Source: Ardenticatena maritima
GTDB lineage: Bacteria; Chloroflexota; Anaerolineae; Ardenticatenales; Ardenticatenaceae
Assembly: GCF_001306175.1 (NCBI RefSeq)
Contig: NZ_LGKN01000003.1
Span: forward strand, 248,001-312,000
Direction: 5' to 3'
DNA: 64,000 nucleotides
This document shows, piece after piece, positions 53,388-63,600 of the stretch. Position 1 is the first letter of the stretch. The number at the start of each line of letters is the position of its first letter. The notes below the pieces were generated by a model, which was not told the DNA's origin, made no database searches, and saw nothing but the letters and a program-made list of their open reading frames with translations. Position numbers and translations under genes: made by a program.

Positions 53388-54220
53388 CCCAGTCGCTTGA
53401 ATAGCGTGTCGCGCAGCGCGGTGGGCAGGCACCGCATGAGCGGCGCAAACCGCGACGCCCCACGCGCAACAACATACCGCGGCTTGGGGCGCGGCGCGGC
53501 GACCGCTTCTTCAATCACGCGCACAACGTGTTCAACCGGCATGGCGTTGCGTTCACTGGCGGCAATCCAGCGTTCCATGCGTGCGACAAGCCGCCCATAC
53601 CATTGCATGCCCTCGGGGGGTAAATGTTCGCGCAAGGTTTGGGCTTCTTGCCGCCCCTTTTCCCAGATCGGCGTGGCAACCGCCCCCGGCTCGATCAGAA
53701 TGACGCGGATGCCTTGCGGCGCAACTTCCAGGCGCAGGCTGTCGCTGAGCGCTTCCAGGGCGAATTTGGATGCCGCGTAGGGACCAAAGAAGGGGGCGGC
53801 GATCAAGCCGCTCACACTGCTGATATTGACGATACGCCCGCGGGCTTGCCGAAGCAAGGGGAGCGCCGCTTGCGTGACGGCTACCACGCCAAAAACGTTG
53901 ACCTCGAATTGACGCCGCCAGCGTTCCAGTGGCACATATTCCACCGGACCACCCACAGCGATGCCCGCGTTGTTGACCAGCGCATCCAGCCCGTGATCGC
54001 CGACGGCTTCGCGCACCTGGGCGAGCGCCGTGGCGACTTGTTCGCTGTGCGTCACATCGAGCATGAGCGGCGTGAGCCGCGTGGAAGAGGCTTCGCGCAG
54101 GCGTTGCGCATCCGCTTCTTTGCGCACACCGGCAAAAACGCGCCAGCCCAATTGGTCGAAATGGCGGGCGGTTGCGTATCCAATGCCGGTTGAAGCGCCG
54201 GTGATGAGGATACTTTTCAT
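53384..54220 (-). CDS. Short-chain dehydrogenase/reductase
   Basis: 278 residues. Rossmann nucleotide motif ILITGASTGIGYATARHFDQ, NNAG motif ALVNNAGIAVGGPVEYV, and catalytic Ser-Tyr-Lys in IVNISSVSGLIAAPFFGPYA with YAASKFALEALSDSLR. A classical SDR of the oxidoreductase/retinol-dehydrogenase-like group; substrate unknown. Its start overlaps the FtsW stop by 4 nt and its stop overlaps the next start, so it is translationally coupled on both sides. Confidence 0.88.
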   Translation of the reverse strand: MKSILITGASTGIGYATARHFDQLGWRVFAGVRKEADAQRLREASSTRLTPLMLDVTHSEQVATALAQVREAVGDHGLDALVNNAGIAVGGPVEYVPLERWRRQFEVNVFGVVAVTQAALPLLRQARGRIVNISSVSGLIAAPFFGPYAASKFALEALSDSLRLEVAPQGIRVILIEPGAVATPIWEKGRQEAQTLREHLPPEGMQWYGRLVARMERWIAASERNAMPVEHVVRVIEEAVAAPRPKPRYVVARGASRFAPLMRCLPTALRDTLFKRLG

Positions 54221-55560
54221 GCGCGCACCTCCCTCGGTGGGTGTTGGCGTTTGGCGGGCGTGGGGGGATTGGCGTAAGCCGACAGGTTCAGCAGGATACC
54301 AACGGTGGCGTACATCGTCATGATACTGCTCCCCCCGTAACTGATGAAGGGGAGCGTGATACCCGTCAGCGGCATCAGTTTGACCGAGCCGGCCATGATG
54401 ATAAAGGCTTGCAAGCAGATGAGCGACACCAGCCCCGCGCCAAGCAAGAAGTAAAACGAATCCGCTTGACGGCGCGCCAACCGAAAACCGCGGTCGAGCA
54501 GAAACATGTACAAAGCAATGACCGCGCAGACGCCCACCAGCCCAAACTCTTCGGCGATTGCCACAAAAATGAAATCGCTGTGCACCACCGGCACCAGGTC
54601 CGGAAACCCTTGCCCCAGTCCTTGCCCCAAAATGCCGCCGGCGGCGATTGCCAGCAAGGCTTGCACAATCTGGTAGCCGGTCGTGGTCGCCGTGCTCCAC
54701 GGGTCGCGCCAGACGGCGATACGCACCTGCACATGGCTGAAGAGCATGGTTGCGAGGAACGCACCGCCGAGGAAAAGCCCCATCCCGATGAGGACATAAT
54801 CCGCGCGTTCGGTTGCCAGGTAGGTGAGGATGAGGAACGTGCCAAAGAAGAGCAACGCCGCCCCGAGGTCGCGCTGCGCCACCACCAGCAGCATCGCAAA
54901 GCCCCACATGATGAGCATGGGGAAGTAAACCCAGAGCCAACGCCGGTCGCGCCAGAGCCGCCCCAGCCGAATGTGCTTGAACTTTTCACGGTGAAAATCC
55001 AGATACCCGGCCAGAAACGCCACCAGCAACACCTTCAGCGGTTCGGACGGCTGAAAACCAAACGGACCAATCCGCAGAAAAAGGCTTTGCCCATTCCCCA
55101 GTGGGGTGAAACTGAGCAAAATCGTGAAGAAGAGCAGCACAATCCCCGGCAAGATGATGGTGTAGCGATACCGTTCCAGCGTGCGCAGTAAATACGGCCA
55201 CCCCGCCAGCCCCACCATCAGCGCAATGCCAACGCCAAAATTGAGCAGGTGGCGCAGGGTGAAATTGGGGGCAAGGCGCTCAATCAGCAACACGCCGATG
55301 GTGGTCAGGGTGATGGCGATGGGGAAGATGGTTTGGTCGGCGGTAGGCGCAAAGCGCGCCAGCCCGACATGCCCCACCAGCACCAGCCCCACAAAGAGCC
55401 AGCAGGGCCACCAGCGAGGTCCGAAGGCGCTGGCTTCCAGCGTGTTCAACAGCCAGAAGCCAGCGACAGCGAGCGCCAGCGGGAAGAGCAAAAGCGCCGC
55501 TTCCCGCCAGCGCCAGGTTGGCAAAGCGGTTGCGAGTGTCTGTTGCCAGCGTGCCAGCAT
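54217..55560 (-). CDS. FtsW/RodA/SpoVE-family cell-shape or division protein
   Basis: 447 residues, about ten to twelve membrane helices. Family hallmarks are FGFQPSEPLKVLLVAFLAGY, VAQRDLGAALLFFGTFLILT, SDFIFVAIAEEFGLVG and the C-terminal LMPLTGITLPFISYGGSSIM. SEDS proteins polymerise peptidoglycan glycan strands with a class-B PBP. No PBP gene is adjacent. It starts 6 nt after the MtnP stop. Confidence 0.92.
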   Translation of the reverse strand: MLARWQQTLATALPTWRWREAALLLFPLALAVAGFWLLNTLEASAFGPRWWPCWLFVGLVLVGHVGLARFAPTADQTIFPIAITLTTIGVLLIERLAPNFTLRHLLNFGVGIALMVGLAGWPYLLRTLERYRYTIILPGIVLLFFTILLSFTPLGNGQSLFLRIGPFGFQPSEPLKVLLVAFLAGYLDFHREKFKHIRLGRLWRDRRWLWVYFPMLIMWGFAMLLVVAQRDLGAALLFFGTFLILTYLATERADYVLIGMGLFLGGAFLATMLFSHVQVRIAVWRDPWSTATTTGYQIVQALLAIAAGGILGQGLGQGFPDLVPVVHSDFIFVAIAEEFGLVGVCAVIALYMFLLDRGFRLARRQADSFYFLLGAGLVSLICLQAFIIMAGSVKLMPLTGITLPFISYGGSSIMTMYATVGILLNLSAYANPPTPAKRQHPPREVRA

Positions 55561-55566
55561 ACGCGT

Positions 55567-56439
55567 TTACTGCTTCCAGTATTTGTCGAGCAGAAGCGAC
55601 AAGCGGCGGCGCGTTTCAATGGGTACCATCTCTGGCGCCGTCATCAACGCATCGCGCAGCGCGTCCCACGCCGGGCTGGTGAGGTCGGGCTGGCTGCTCA
55701 GCAGGCGCACGGCGTTGCGCACCGCTTCTTGCGCGTGTTTGACGTTTTGCTTCAGCGTGCGAATGACCATCTCGACGGTGACCGGTTCTTCGCTTTCGTG
55801 CCAGACGTCGTAATCGGTGACGTGCGCCATGACCGCGTAGGCGATCTCGGCTTCGCGCGCCAGTTGCGCTTCAGGGACGGCTGTCATCCCGATGATGTCC
55901 ATGCCCCACGCGCGGAAGACGTGCGATTCGGTGCGTGTGCTGAAACGCGGTCCTTCGATCACGATGAAATTGCCGCCTTTGTGCACGGTTGCGCCGGTCT
56001 CTTTCACCGCCTTGTAGAGCACGTCGCTCAACACCGGGCAGAAGGGGTCTGCCATGCTGATGTGGGCGACAATCCCATCGCCAAAGAAGGTGAGCGGGCG
56101 GCCACGTGTGCGGTCGAACAAGCCATCGGGAATAACGATGTGCCCCGGCGCATAGTCGGCGCGGAGACTGCCGCACGCGCTGACGGCAATCAGCCATTTC
56201 ACACCCAGCATCTTCATGGCGTAGATGTTGGCGCGGGTGGGAAGTTCGCCGGGCAGAATGCGGTGCCCGCGCCCATGCCGCGGCAGGAAAGCGACACGCT
56301 GGCCTTCGAGCGTGCCGATGACAATGCTATCACTCGGCTTGCCGAAGGGGGTATCAAGGTCAACTTCAACAATGTCGGTGAGACCTTCCATCTGATACAA
56401 GCCACTCCCGCCAATGACACCGATTGTGACTTCTTCCAT
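55567..56439 (-). CDS. mtnP: S-methyl-5'-thioadenosine phosphorylase
   Basis: 290 residues from ATG 56439 (AAGGAGG 7 nt upstream). Purine-nucleoside-phosphorylase-2 fold with VTIGVIGGSGLYQMEGL, FLPRHGRGHRILPGELPTRA, NIYAMKMLGVKWLIAVSACG, VIEGPRFSTRTESHVFRAWG and DIIGMTAVPEAQLAREAEIA. It splits methylthioadenosine to adenine and methylthioribose-1-phosphate in methionine salvage. Leads a four-gene operon; divergent from purB, also a purine gene. Confidence 0.95.
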   Translation of the reverse strand: MEEVTIGVIGGSGLYQMEGLTDIVEVDLDTPFGKPSDSIVIGTLEGQRVAFLPRHGRGHRILPGELPTRANIYAMKMLGVKWLIAVSACGSLRADYAPGHIVIPDGLFDRTRGRPLTFFGDGIVAHISMADPFCPVLSDVLYKAVKETGATVHKGGNFIVIEGPRFSTRTESHVFRAWGMDIIGMTAVPEAQLAREAEIAYAVMAHVTDYDVWHESEEPVTVEMVIRTLKQNVKHAQEAVRNAVRLLSSQPDLTSPAWDALRDALMTAPEMVPIETRRRLSLLLDKYWKQ

Positions 56440-56490
56440 GGGGGTGCCTCCTTGGATTGTTGGACTGTTTCTGGTGGTTTGGCAGGCGCG

Positions 56491-56519
56491 ATTGTAGCGG
56501 ATGTGGAAGTTTGCGACAA
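56491..56519 (-). promoter_or_regulatory. Promoter for the mtnP operon
   Basis: TTGTCG (56519-56514), 17-nt spacer and TACAAT (56496-56491), minus strand. Confidence 0.7.
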
Positions 56520-56573
56520 AGTGTTTTGGAGAAGCGTCGGCGTATGTGGTCGTTGAGCGCAGATTGTTCGAGA

Positions 56574-56601
56574 TTGCCTTCCCCCCAAAGGCGTTGATAA
56601 T
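56574..56601 (+). promoter_or_regulatory. Promoter for purB
   Basis: TTGCCT (56574-56579), 16-nt spacer and GATAAT (56596-56601), 37 nt before the purB start. Confidence 0.6.
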
Positions 56602-56637
56602 ACCAACGTCAACCAACCAGACAGAAAGAGGGAGAAG

Positions 56638-58056
56638 ATGGAAACCTTTTCGCACCGTACCTTCATCAGCCCCTTCACGTGGCGATATGGTTCGCCCGAA
56701 ATGCGCGCCATTTGGTCCGAAGTGGAAAAGCGCCGCTTGTGGCGTCGCATTTGGGTGGCGCTGGCGGAAGCCCAGGCAGCCGCGGGCTTGGTCACTGCCG
56801 AGCAGGTGGCCGACTTGCGCGCCCACATGGATGAAATTGACATTGAGCGGGCGCACGAAATTGAAGCCGAAATCCACCACGACCTGATGGCGGAAGTGCG
56901 CACGTTTGCCGAACAGTGCCCCGTGGGGGGCGGCATCATTCACCTGGGCGCAACCAGCATGGACATTGAAGACAACGCCGACGCGCTCCGTATCCGCCGC
57001 GCCCTGGATGTGCTGATCGAGCGGGTGCGCGGCTTGCTTGCCACCCTCGCCGACCTCATCGAGCGTGAAGCCGACCATGTGTGCATGGGCTTCACCCACC
57101 TGCAACCCGCCGAACCGACCACCGTCGGCTATCGGCTGGCAAACTACGCCCAAGACCTGCTGGCGGATTACGAATTTTTGCAACAGGTGCGGGCGTCTAT
57201 TCGCGGCAAGGGCTTCAAGGGCGCGGTCGGCACGGCGGCTTCCTACGCGGAGCTGCTGGCGGGCACAGGCATGACACCGCGCGAAATGGAACGCCGCGTC
57301 ATGGAAGCGCTGGGGCTGGAGCCTTTCCTCATTGCCCACCAGACCTACCCCCGCCGTCAGGATTGGCTGGTGCTGAACGCGCTTGCCGGCGTGGCGATGA
57401 CGCTCTACCGCTTGGCGTTTGATGTGCGTCTGCTGCAATCGCCCCCCTTTGGCGAATGGCGCGAACCCTTCGGTAAAAAGCAAGTTGGTTCATCCGCCAT
57501 GCCCTTCAAGCGCAACCCCATCAACGCCGAAAACATTGACAGCCTGACGCGCTTTGTCGCCGCTTTGCCGCGTGTCGCGTGGGACAACGCCGCCCATTCC
57601 CTGCTCGAACGCACGCTCGACGACTCCGGCAACCGCCGCGCGGTCTTGCCCGAAGCCTTCCTGGCGACCGAGGAAGCGGTTTTGCGCGCGCAGCGCATTC
57701 TCGCACGCCTGACGATTGACGAGCACGCTGTGCAACGCACGCTGAGCATCTACGGCACCTTTGCCGCCAGCGAGCGCGTGCTCATGGAAGCGGTGCGCGC
57801 CGGGGGCGACCGCCAGCATCTGCACGAAGTCATCCGCGAGCACAGCATGGCGGCGTGGGCGGCGGTACAGCGTGGCGAACCCAATCCCTTGCCCGACTTG
57901 CTCGCCAACGACCCCCGTTTGACAGCGCTTTTGCCCGCTGAGACAATTCGCACATTGCTGGACGCCACCACACACATCGGCGACGCCCCCAACCGTGCGC
58001 GCGAACTCGCGGCGCAGATTCGGCGTCTGCTTGAAAAGGCGAATGCATCGGCGTGA
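56638..58056 (+). CDS. purB: Adenylosuccinate lyase
   Basis: 472 residues, GAGGGAG upstream. Fumarase/aspartase fold with FSHRTFISPFTWRYGSPEMR, HLGATSMDIEDNADALRIRR, MGFTHLQPAEPTTVGYRLAN and the signature GSSAMPFKRNPINAENIDSL (catalytic Ser 285/286). It catalyses two fumarate-releasing steps of purine synthesis (SAICAR to AICAR, adenylosuccinate to AMP). Own promoter and terminator. Confidence 0.95.
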   Translation: METFSHRTFISPFTWRYGSPEMRAIWSEVEKRRLWRRIWVALAEAQAAAGLVTAEQVADLRAHMDEIDIERAHEIEAEIHHDLMAEVRTFAEQCPVGGGIIHLGATSMDIEDNADALRIRRALDVLIERVRGLLATLADLIEREADHVCMGFTHLQPAEPTTVGYRLANYAQDLLADYEFLQQVRASIRGKGFKGAVGTAASYAELLAGTGMTPREMERRVMEALGLEPFLIAHQTYPRRQDWLVLNALAGVAMTLYRLAFDVRLLQSPPFGEWREPFGKKQVGSSAMPFKRNPINAENIDSLTRFVAALPRVAWDNAAHSLLERTLDDSGNRRAVLPEAFLATEEAVLRAQRILARLTIDEHAVQRTLSIYGTFAASERVLMEAVRAGGDRQHLHEVIREHSMAAWAAVQRGEPNPLPDLLANDPRLTALLPAETIRTLLDATTHIGDAPNRARELAAQIRRLLEKANASA

Positions 58057-58067
58057 GAGCACCTGGC

Positions 58068-58106
58068 AAGACCTGGCGGCGCACACAACCCCCCGTCAGG
58101 TCTTTT
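58068..58106 (+). terminator. Terminator after purB
   Basis: Stem AAGACCTG/CAGGTCTT (58068-58104) with a long partly paired loop, followed by TT. Confidence 0.6.
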
Positions 58107-58187
58107 CGTATACGCGCTTCGGCTTTTTTTGAAAATGGAGCAGAATAGCGCTCCGTATGAGGATTGAATGTGTACATGGAGGCTCAC

Positions 58188-60533
58188 ATGTCCCGCGAAA
58201 ACAACCATGCTGTTGAAGTCTCCCTCAGCCGCGACCTCGGTTTGCTCGACATTACCATGATTGGCGTGGGAGCGATGATTGGCGCCGGCATCTTCGTGCT
58301 GACAGGCATTGCCGCCGGGCATGCCGGGCCGGGGTTGATGCTCGCGTTTTTCTTGAACGGCATCATCGCCACGATTATCGGCTCCGCCTACGCCGAATTG
58401 GGGAGTTGCTTCCCGGAAGCAGGCGGCGGCTATCTCTGGGTGAAGCAGGGCATGAGCGACATGTTTGGCTTCTTGTCGGGGTGGATGTCCTGGTTTGCGC
58501 ACGCTGTCGCTTGCTCGCTCTACGCCCTTGGTTTTGGTTCGTTCGCTGCCGAACTCTACAAAATCTGGTTTGGGACGCCGCCTGTTGAACAGCATCTCTT
58601 TGCAGTTGGCGCGGGTGTTGCGATTGCCGCGCTCTTCACCTTTATCAACTTTCGCGGCGCTTCTGAAACGGGGTTGGTGGGCAACATTGTCACCAGCATC
58701 AAAATCTTCATTCTGCTGTTGCTGGTGGGGTTTGGCTTGGTGAAGATTTTTGGCAACCCCACCTCGTTCGAGCACTACACGCCCTTCTTGCCCGAAGGCT
58801 GGTTAGGCGTCTTTGTGGCGATGGGGCTCACTTTCATCGCCTTTGAGGGCTACGAAATCATTGCGCAAAGTGGCGAAGAAGTGAAAGACCCCGCCCGCAA
58901 CATTCCACGCGCCATTTTTCTGAGTATCGTCATCGCGGTGACCATTTACCTTTTGGTGGCTTTTGTGGTGCTCGGCGCGATTGAACCGCCGCCGGGCGTA
59001 CCGATTTACAAGTATCTGGGGCAGTTGGGCGAATTGGGGATGGCGGAAGCCGCCGGGCAAATCATGCCCTATGGGAAAGTCATCTTGTTGTTGGCGGGGC
59101 TTGCCAGCACCATGAGCGCCCTCAACGCCACCATTTACAGCAGTAGCCGCGTCAGTTTTGCCATGGGGCGCGATGGCAACCTGCCCGACATTTTCGGGCG
59201 CATTCACCCCATCACGCATACGCCGCACTGGGCGGTCTTCATCAGCGGCGCCCTCATCATCTTGATGGCGATTGCCCTGCCCATCGAAGACGTTGCCGCC
59301 AGCGCCGACATCATGTTCTTGCTGCTCTTCATGATGGTGTGCTACTCGCTCATCACCTTGCGCGAACGCCGCCCCGACCTCGACCGTCAGTTTATGGTGC
59401 CCTTCTTCCCCTATCTGCCTTGGCTGGGCATCATTCTCTGCCTTCTGCTCTCGCTGACCCTCTTCGAGTTGAGTCCTATCGCTTGGTACACCGCCCTGGG
59501 CTGGATTCTCGCGGGTGTGGTGATTTACTTCTCGTATGGTGTGCGCCAGCGGGAACGCCGCGCCGCCGAGGAACGCCCCATTTTGCTGGAAGAAGTTGTG
59601 GCGGTGAAAGAGTATAGCGTGATGGTGCCCGTGAGCGACTTGGGGCAAGCCGACCGCCTGGGTGAGTTGGGGGCGATTTTGGCAAAGGTGCACGATGGCG
59701 AACTCTTTGCGCTGCATGTGGTGCGCGTGCCACGGGCGTTGACCATGAGCGAGGGGCGCGTGTTGCTGAAAGAGCGCCGCCACGTGCTTGACCTGGCGAT
59801 TGCCAAAGGCAAGCAGTACGATGTGCCCGTGCGCACCATGATTCGCCTGGGGCGTCGCATCGGCGAGACGATTTTGCAGACGGCGCGCGAACGCAAAGCC
59901 AACCTCATGTTGCTGGGGTGGCCGGGCTACACCCGCTCGCGCGATGTGGCGTTTGGCTCCGTCATTGACCTCATCAGCAAAGACCCCCCGTGCGATTTGG
60001 CGGTGGTGCGCTTCCGTGGTGCGTGGCAACCACCCAAGCGCATTGTCGTGCCTTTGCGTGGCGCCGGTTTGAATGCCCGCCTGGCGCTCTCTATCGCCCG
60101 CGATTTGCAAACCTTCTACGCCGACCCGGCGCATGGCGGCTATGAGGTAGAAGTTCAACCGTTGCACTTGCGCTTGCCTTCAACTGATGCACGCGAAACA
60201 GAGCAGTTCTACCAGATGGTGAACCGCGTGGCGGATGAATTGGGGGTGCGTATCTCCGCCATTGAGTACGAGGCGGACAACGTGGTGGACGGCATTGTCG
60301 AAGCAAGTCATGACGCCGACTTGATTATCATGGGGGCGTCGGAACAGGGGTTGTTTGAACAGCGGCTTTTCGGCAACATTCCCGAACAGGTGATGCGCCG
60401 CTCGCCGCGTACCGTGGTCATGTGCAAGGCGTACCGCGGGCAGGTGGCGAGCCTGTTGCGGCGGTTGTTCACCCCGGAACCGATTGACCTGACCGACCCA
60501 GAGTTGCACGGGTTGAAGAAAGAAAACGCCTGA
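58188..60533 (+). CDS. APC-family amino-acid permease fused to two universal-stress-protein domains
   Basis: 781 residues from ATG 58188 (GGAGG 5 nt upstream). The permease part (about 1-450) shows LGLLDITMIGVGAMIGAGIF, IATIIGSAYAELGSCFPEAG and FEGYEIIAQSGEEVKDPARN. From about residue 475, two USP-like domains follow (YSVMVPVSDLGQADRLGELG; KRIVVPLRGAGLNARLALSI), the second ending ADLIIMGASEQGLFEQRLFG with a Walker-like G(x)nG region, consistent with nucleotide binding. The cytoplasmic USP tail probably couples transport to energy or stress state. Substrate unknown. Confidence 0.9.
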   Translation: MSRENNHAVEVSLSRDLGLLDITMIGVGAMIGAGIFVLTGIAAGHAGPGLMLAFFLNGIIATIIGSAYAELGSCFPEAGGGYLWVKQGMSDMFGFLSGWMSWFAHAVACSLYALGFGSFAAELYKIWFGTPPVEQHLFAVGAGVAIAALFTFINFRGASETGLVGNIVTSIKIFILLLLVGFGLVKIFGNPTSFEHYTPFLPEGWLGVFVAMGLTFIAFEGYEIIAQSGEEVKDPARNIPRAIFLSIVIAVTIYLLVAFVVLGAIEPPPGVPIYKYLGQLGELGMAEAAGQIMPYGKVILLLAGLASTMSALNATIYSSSRVSFAMGRDGNLPDIFGRIHPITHTPHWAVFISGALIILMAIALPIEDVAASADIMFLLLFMMVCYSLITLRERRPDLDRQFMVPFFPYLPWLGIILCLLLSLTLFELSPIAWYTALGWILAGVVIYFSYGVRQRERRAAEERPILLEEVVAVKEYSVMVPVSDLGQADRLGELGAILAKVHDGELFALHVVRVPRALTMSEGRVLLKERRHVLDLAIAKGKQYDVPVRTMIRLGRRIGETILQTARERKANLMLLGWPGYTRSRDVAFGSVIDLISKDPPCDLAVVRFRGAWQPPKRIVVPLRGAGLNARLALSIARDLQTFYADPAHGGYEVEVQPLHLRLPSTDARETEQFYQMVNRVADELGVRISAIEYEADNVVDGIVEASHDADLIIMGASEQGLFEQRLFGNIPEQVMRRSPRTVVMCKAYRGQVASLLRRLFTPEPIDLTDPELHGLKKENA

Positions 60534-60555
60534 ACCGCCGGGAAAACCGCCAAAA

Positions 60556-60590
60556 AAAGAGCGGCGCACATGTTCGGTGCGCCGCTCTTT
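60556..60590. terminator. Bidirectional terminator between the permease-USP gene and nrdJ
   Basis: Perfect 14-bp stem AAAGAGCGGCGCAC/GTGCGCCGCTCTTT with a 7-nt loop; A/T runs on both sides. Confidence 0.9.
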
Positions 60591-60604
60591 GCTCTCAGGC
60601 AGGT

Positions 60605-63600
60605 TTAGCACTCGCTATAGCCGCACGAGTAGCACTTGCGGCACCCTTCTTCGTTGACAAGGCTGGCGTGCCCACAATCGGGGCAGATGTCCGCGTTCAA
60701 CACCCCACGGAAGAGATCGGGTTGCTCGGCGCTGGGCGGCGGCGTGGGCGCATGTGAGCCATTGCCGTTGCCCGTTTCATGCACGGGAGCGCCATGCTTT
60801 TGCAGGTCTTCTTTCAGGACGCGCGCCAGCGCATCGGGCAGGCTGAGCACGCGGTTCGCGCCAAAGCCCATGGGGCGACCACCGCCAATGCCGCTCAACT
60901 GGTCAATCACTTCTTCCAGCCGCTTCTCAGGCGACATGGGCGAGGGCAGGCGCAAAATCAGGCTGATGAGCCGCCCAATCGCTTCACTCACCGCCGCAAT
61001 ATCCGAACCGGCTTTGCCCACGTTCGCGAACACTTCAAAGGGTTGCCCCTCTTCGTCGCGGTTCACCGTCACGTAGGCTTTGCCCAGTGGTGTATGGATG
61101 AAGTAGGTTGTGCCTGTCAGCGAGCGTGGACGCGCCTTGCGCTGTGCCGTCTGCTGCTCGGCGGCTTGATAAACGGGCACGCTTTGCTTGAGAGCGTCGC
61201 TCGCCTTTTCGCCCTTCTTTTCGAGCAGGGTTTTCTTGGTTTCCAGCACCACCTTCTCGCGCGAGCCTGTGACGTAGACGGTGATCCCTTTGCATCCCAG
61301 TTCCCACGCCAGGAAATAGGCTTTGGCGACATCTTCCACCGTGGCGGTTTCGGGGAAGTTGATGGTCTTGGAGATGCTGTTGTCCACAAAACGTTGCAGT
61401 GCGGCTTGCATGCGCACGTGCTCTTCGGGCGTGATGTCCGACGCCACGACAAAGACATGGCGCAACGCTTCGGGGACGCCTTCCACGTTTTGGCAACTCC
61501 CCGTCAGCGCCACCGCTTCTTTGATGCGCGTGCGGGTTTCTTCGTCCACGCCTTCATGCGTCAGGGCTTGCTCGAACAACGGGCTGAAGTAGTAGAGGTC
61601 GAGCGTCTTGTCGCCGTCGCTCACGTGGCGGACGTACGAAAGCGCGAAGACGGGTTCACAGCCGTAGCCTTCCACACCGCTGACCGTGCTGAGCGTGCCT
61701 GTTGGCGCAATCGTTGTTTGGGCGGCGTTGCGAATCCCATGCCGCTTGATGCCCTCCACAACGCGCTCCCACTCGACGGCGGGGCGTCCCCAATCGTGGG
61801 TGTAGGGTTCCAGCGGCGTGGGCGGCTGCCATTTGAGGTTGTTCGGGTCGTAGATGGAACCTTCGATAGCGGGGAAGGGACCACGCTCTTGCGCCAGTTC
61901 GATGCTGGTGAGCATGGCATGGTAGCGCACCCATTCCATGATTTGCGCTGCCAGTTCTTGCCCTTCGGGCGAACCGTAGCGCACACGCAGCGCGTAGAGC
62001 ACATCCGCCAGCCCCATAATGCCCAGCCCGATACGGCGGGCGCGTTCCGCGGCTTCACGCAGTTCGGGCACGGCCGGCACGTACTTGTTGGCGGTGACCA
62101 CATCGTCAAGGAAACGGGTGGCTTTGCGGACGGTCTGCGCTAGTTTCTCCCAGTCGAGGCGGGCGCGGCCGTTTTCCCACGCCAGGTGGCGCGCCAGATT
62201 GACCGAGCCGAGGCAGCAGTTTTCGTAGGGACCAAGCCATTGTTCGCCGCATGGGTTTGTTGCTTCTAACTCATACAAATGCGGCACCGGGTTATCGCGG
62301 TTGGCGGCGTCAATGAAGAGCACGCCGGGCTCGCCGTTGTGGTGCGCGTATTTCACAATCTCGTCGAACAACTCACGGGCGCGCACGCGCTCCCACACAC
62401 TGCCATCTTGTGGACTGACCAACTCGAATTCAGCGTCGTTCTTGACGGCTTCCATGAAGGCGTCGGTGATGGCGACGGAGATGTTGAAGTTTTCCAGTTC
62501 GCCTTCCTGCGCTTTACACGAGATAAATTCGCGGATGTCGGGGTGGTCAACACGCAGAACCCCCATATTCGCGCCACGCCGCGAGCCACCCTGGGCGATT
62601 TCACCGAACGCTTTATCGTACACCCGCAAGAACCCCACAGGGCCTGTCGCGATGCCTGCGCTGGAATGCACAGGCGCTCCTTTGGGGCGCAAGCGGCTAA
62701 ACGAGAACCCATTGCCGCCCCCCGTTTGCTGGATGAGCGCCGCGTTGCGCAACGTGTCGAAAATACCGCCTTCGATTTTGCCCATGTCGTCTTCGATAGG
62801 AAGGACGAAACAGTTGTGGGCGGCGATACCTTCGGTGATGTAGGAATGATCTTCGGCGACTTCACAGTTATAGACTGTGCCGCTGAATGGAACAATTTCA
62901 ATGCGTTCGATTTCAAAGAAGGGACGCCCATCAATCTCCGTGACATATGTTCGCACAAAACGTTCATCTGGCTCTGGTAGTTCGATACCAAAGATACGAT
63001 GAATCAAATCACGTGATTGGAGTGGCGGCATGCTGACTTGGGCGGTTTCACTCGCATTGGGCGTGACGTAAGTGGTATCAGTCGGGCGGATAGCCGCGTG
63101 GTAGCCGAGACGAAGAACCATTTGCCAAATTTGATGTACCAGCCCGGGATTGGCGAGCGTGATACGGAAAGATCGGAAAGTCTTTGGGCTTTTCCGTCCC
63201 TTGACAGTGTAGATGCGTTCAAAAAACAAGCCATCTCCACGGAACAAACCGACGAGAAACTCTTCTTGCACCTCACGCGAAGCAAAGAGGAGCCAGGCTG
63301 GAAGCCGCTTGTGCGCCGAACCACGCCCGAAATGAGCCTGGAACCAGGTCGCAATGGTGCGGCTGTACAGGTCAATATTCGTCCAGCGCCCTTGCTGTGA
63401 ATCGTTGACGGTAGGCGAGATGCCGAACGTGGACTCAATGAGGTTCACGATGTCGCGCTGATACTCGCGTTCTTCGGTGCTCAATGTAAATCGTACGTAA
63501 CGCCCTTCAGTATCAATCGTTCCTTCAGCGACATAGTACCCACAGAGACGTGCAAATTCTGGTGTGAGTGTGATAAAACGCCGGCACCATTGCGATTGAC

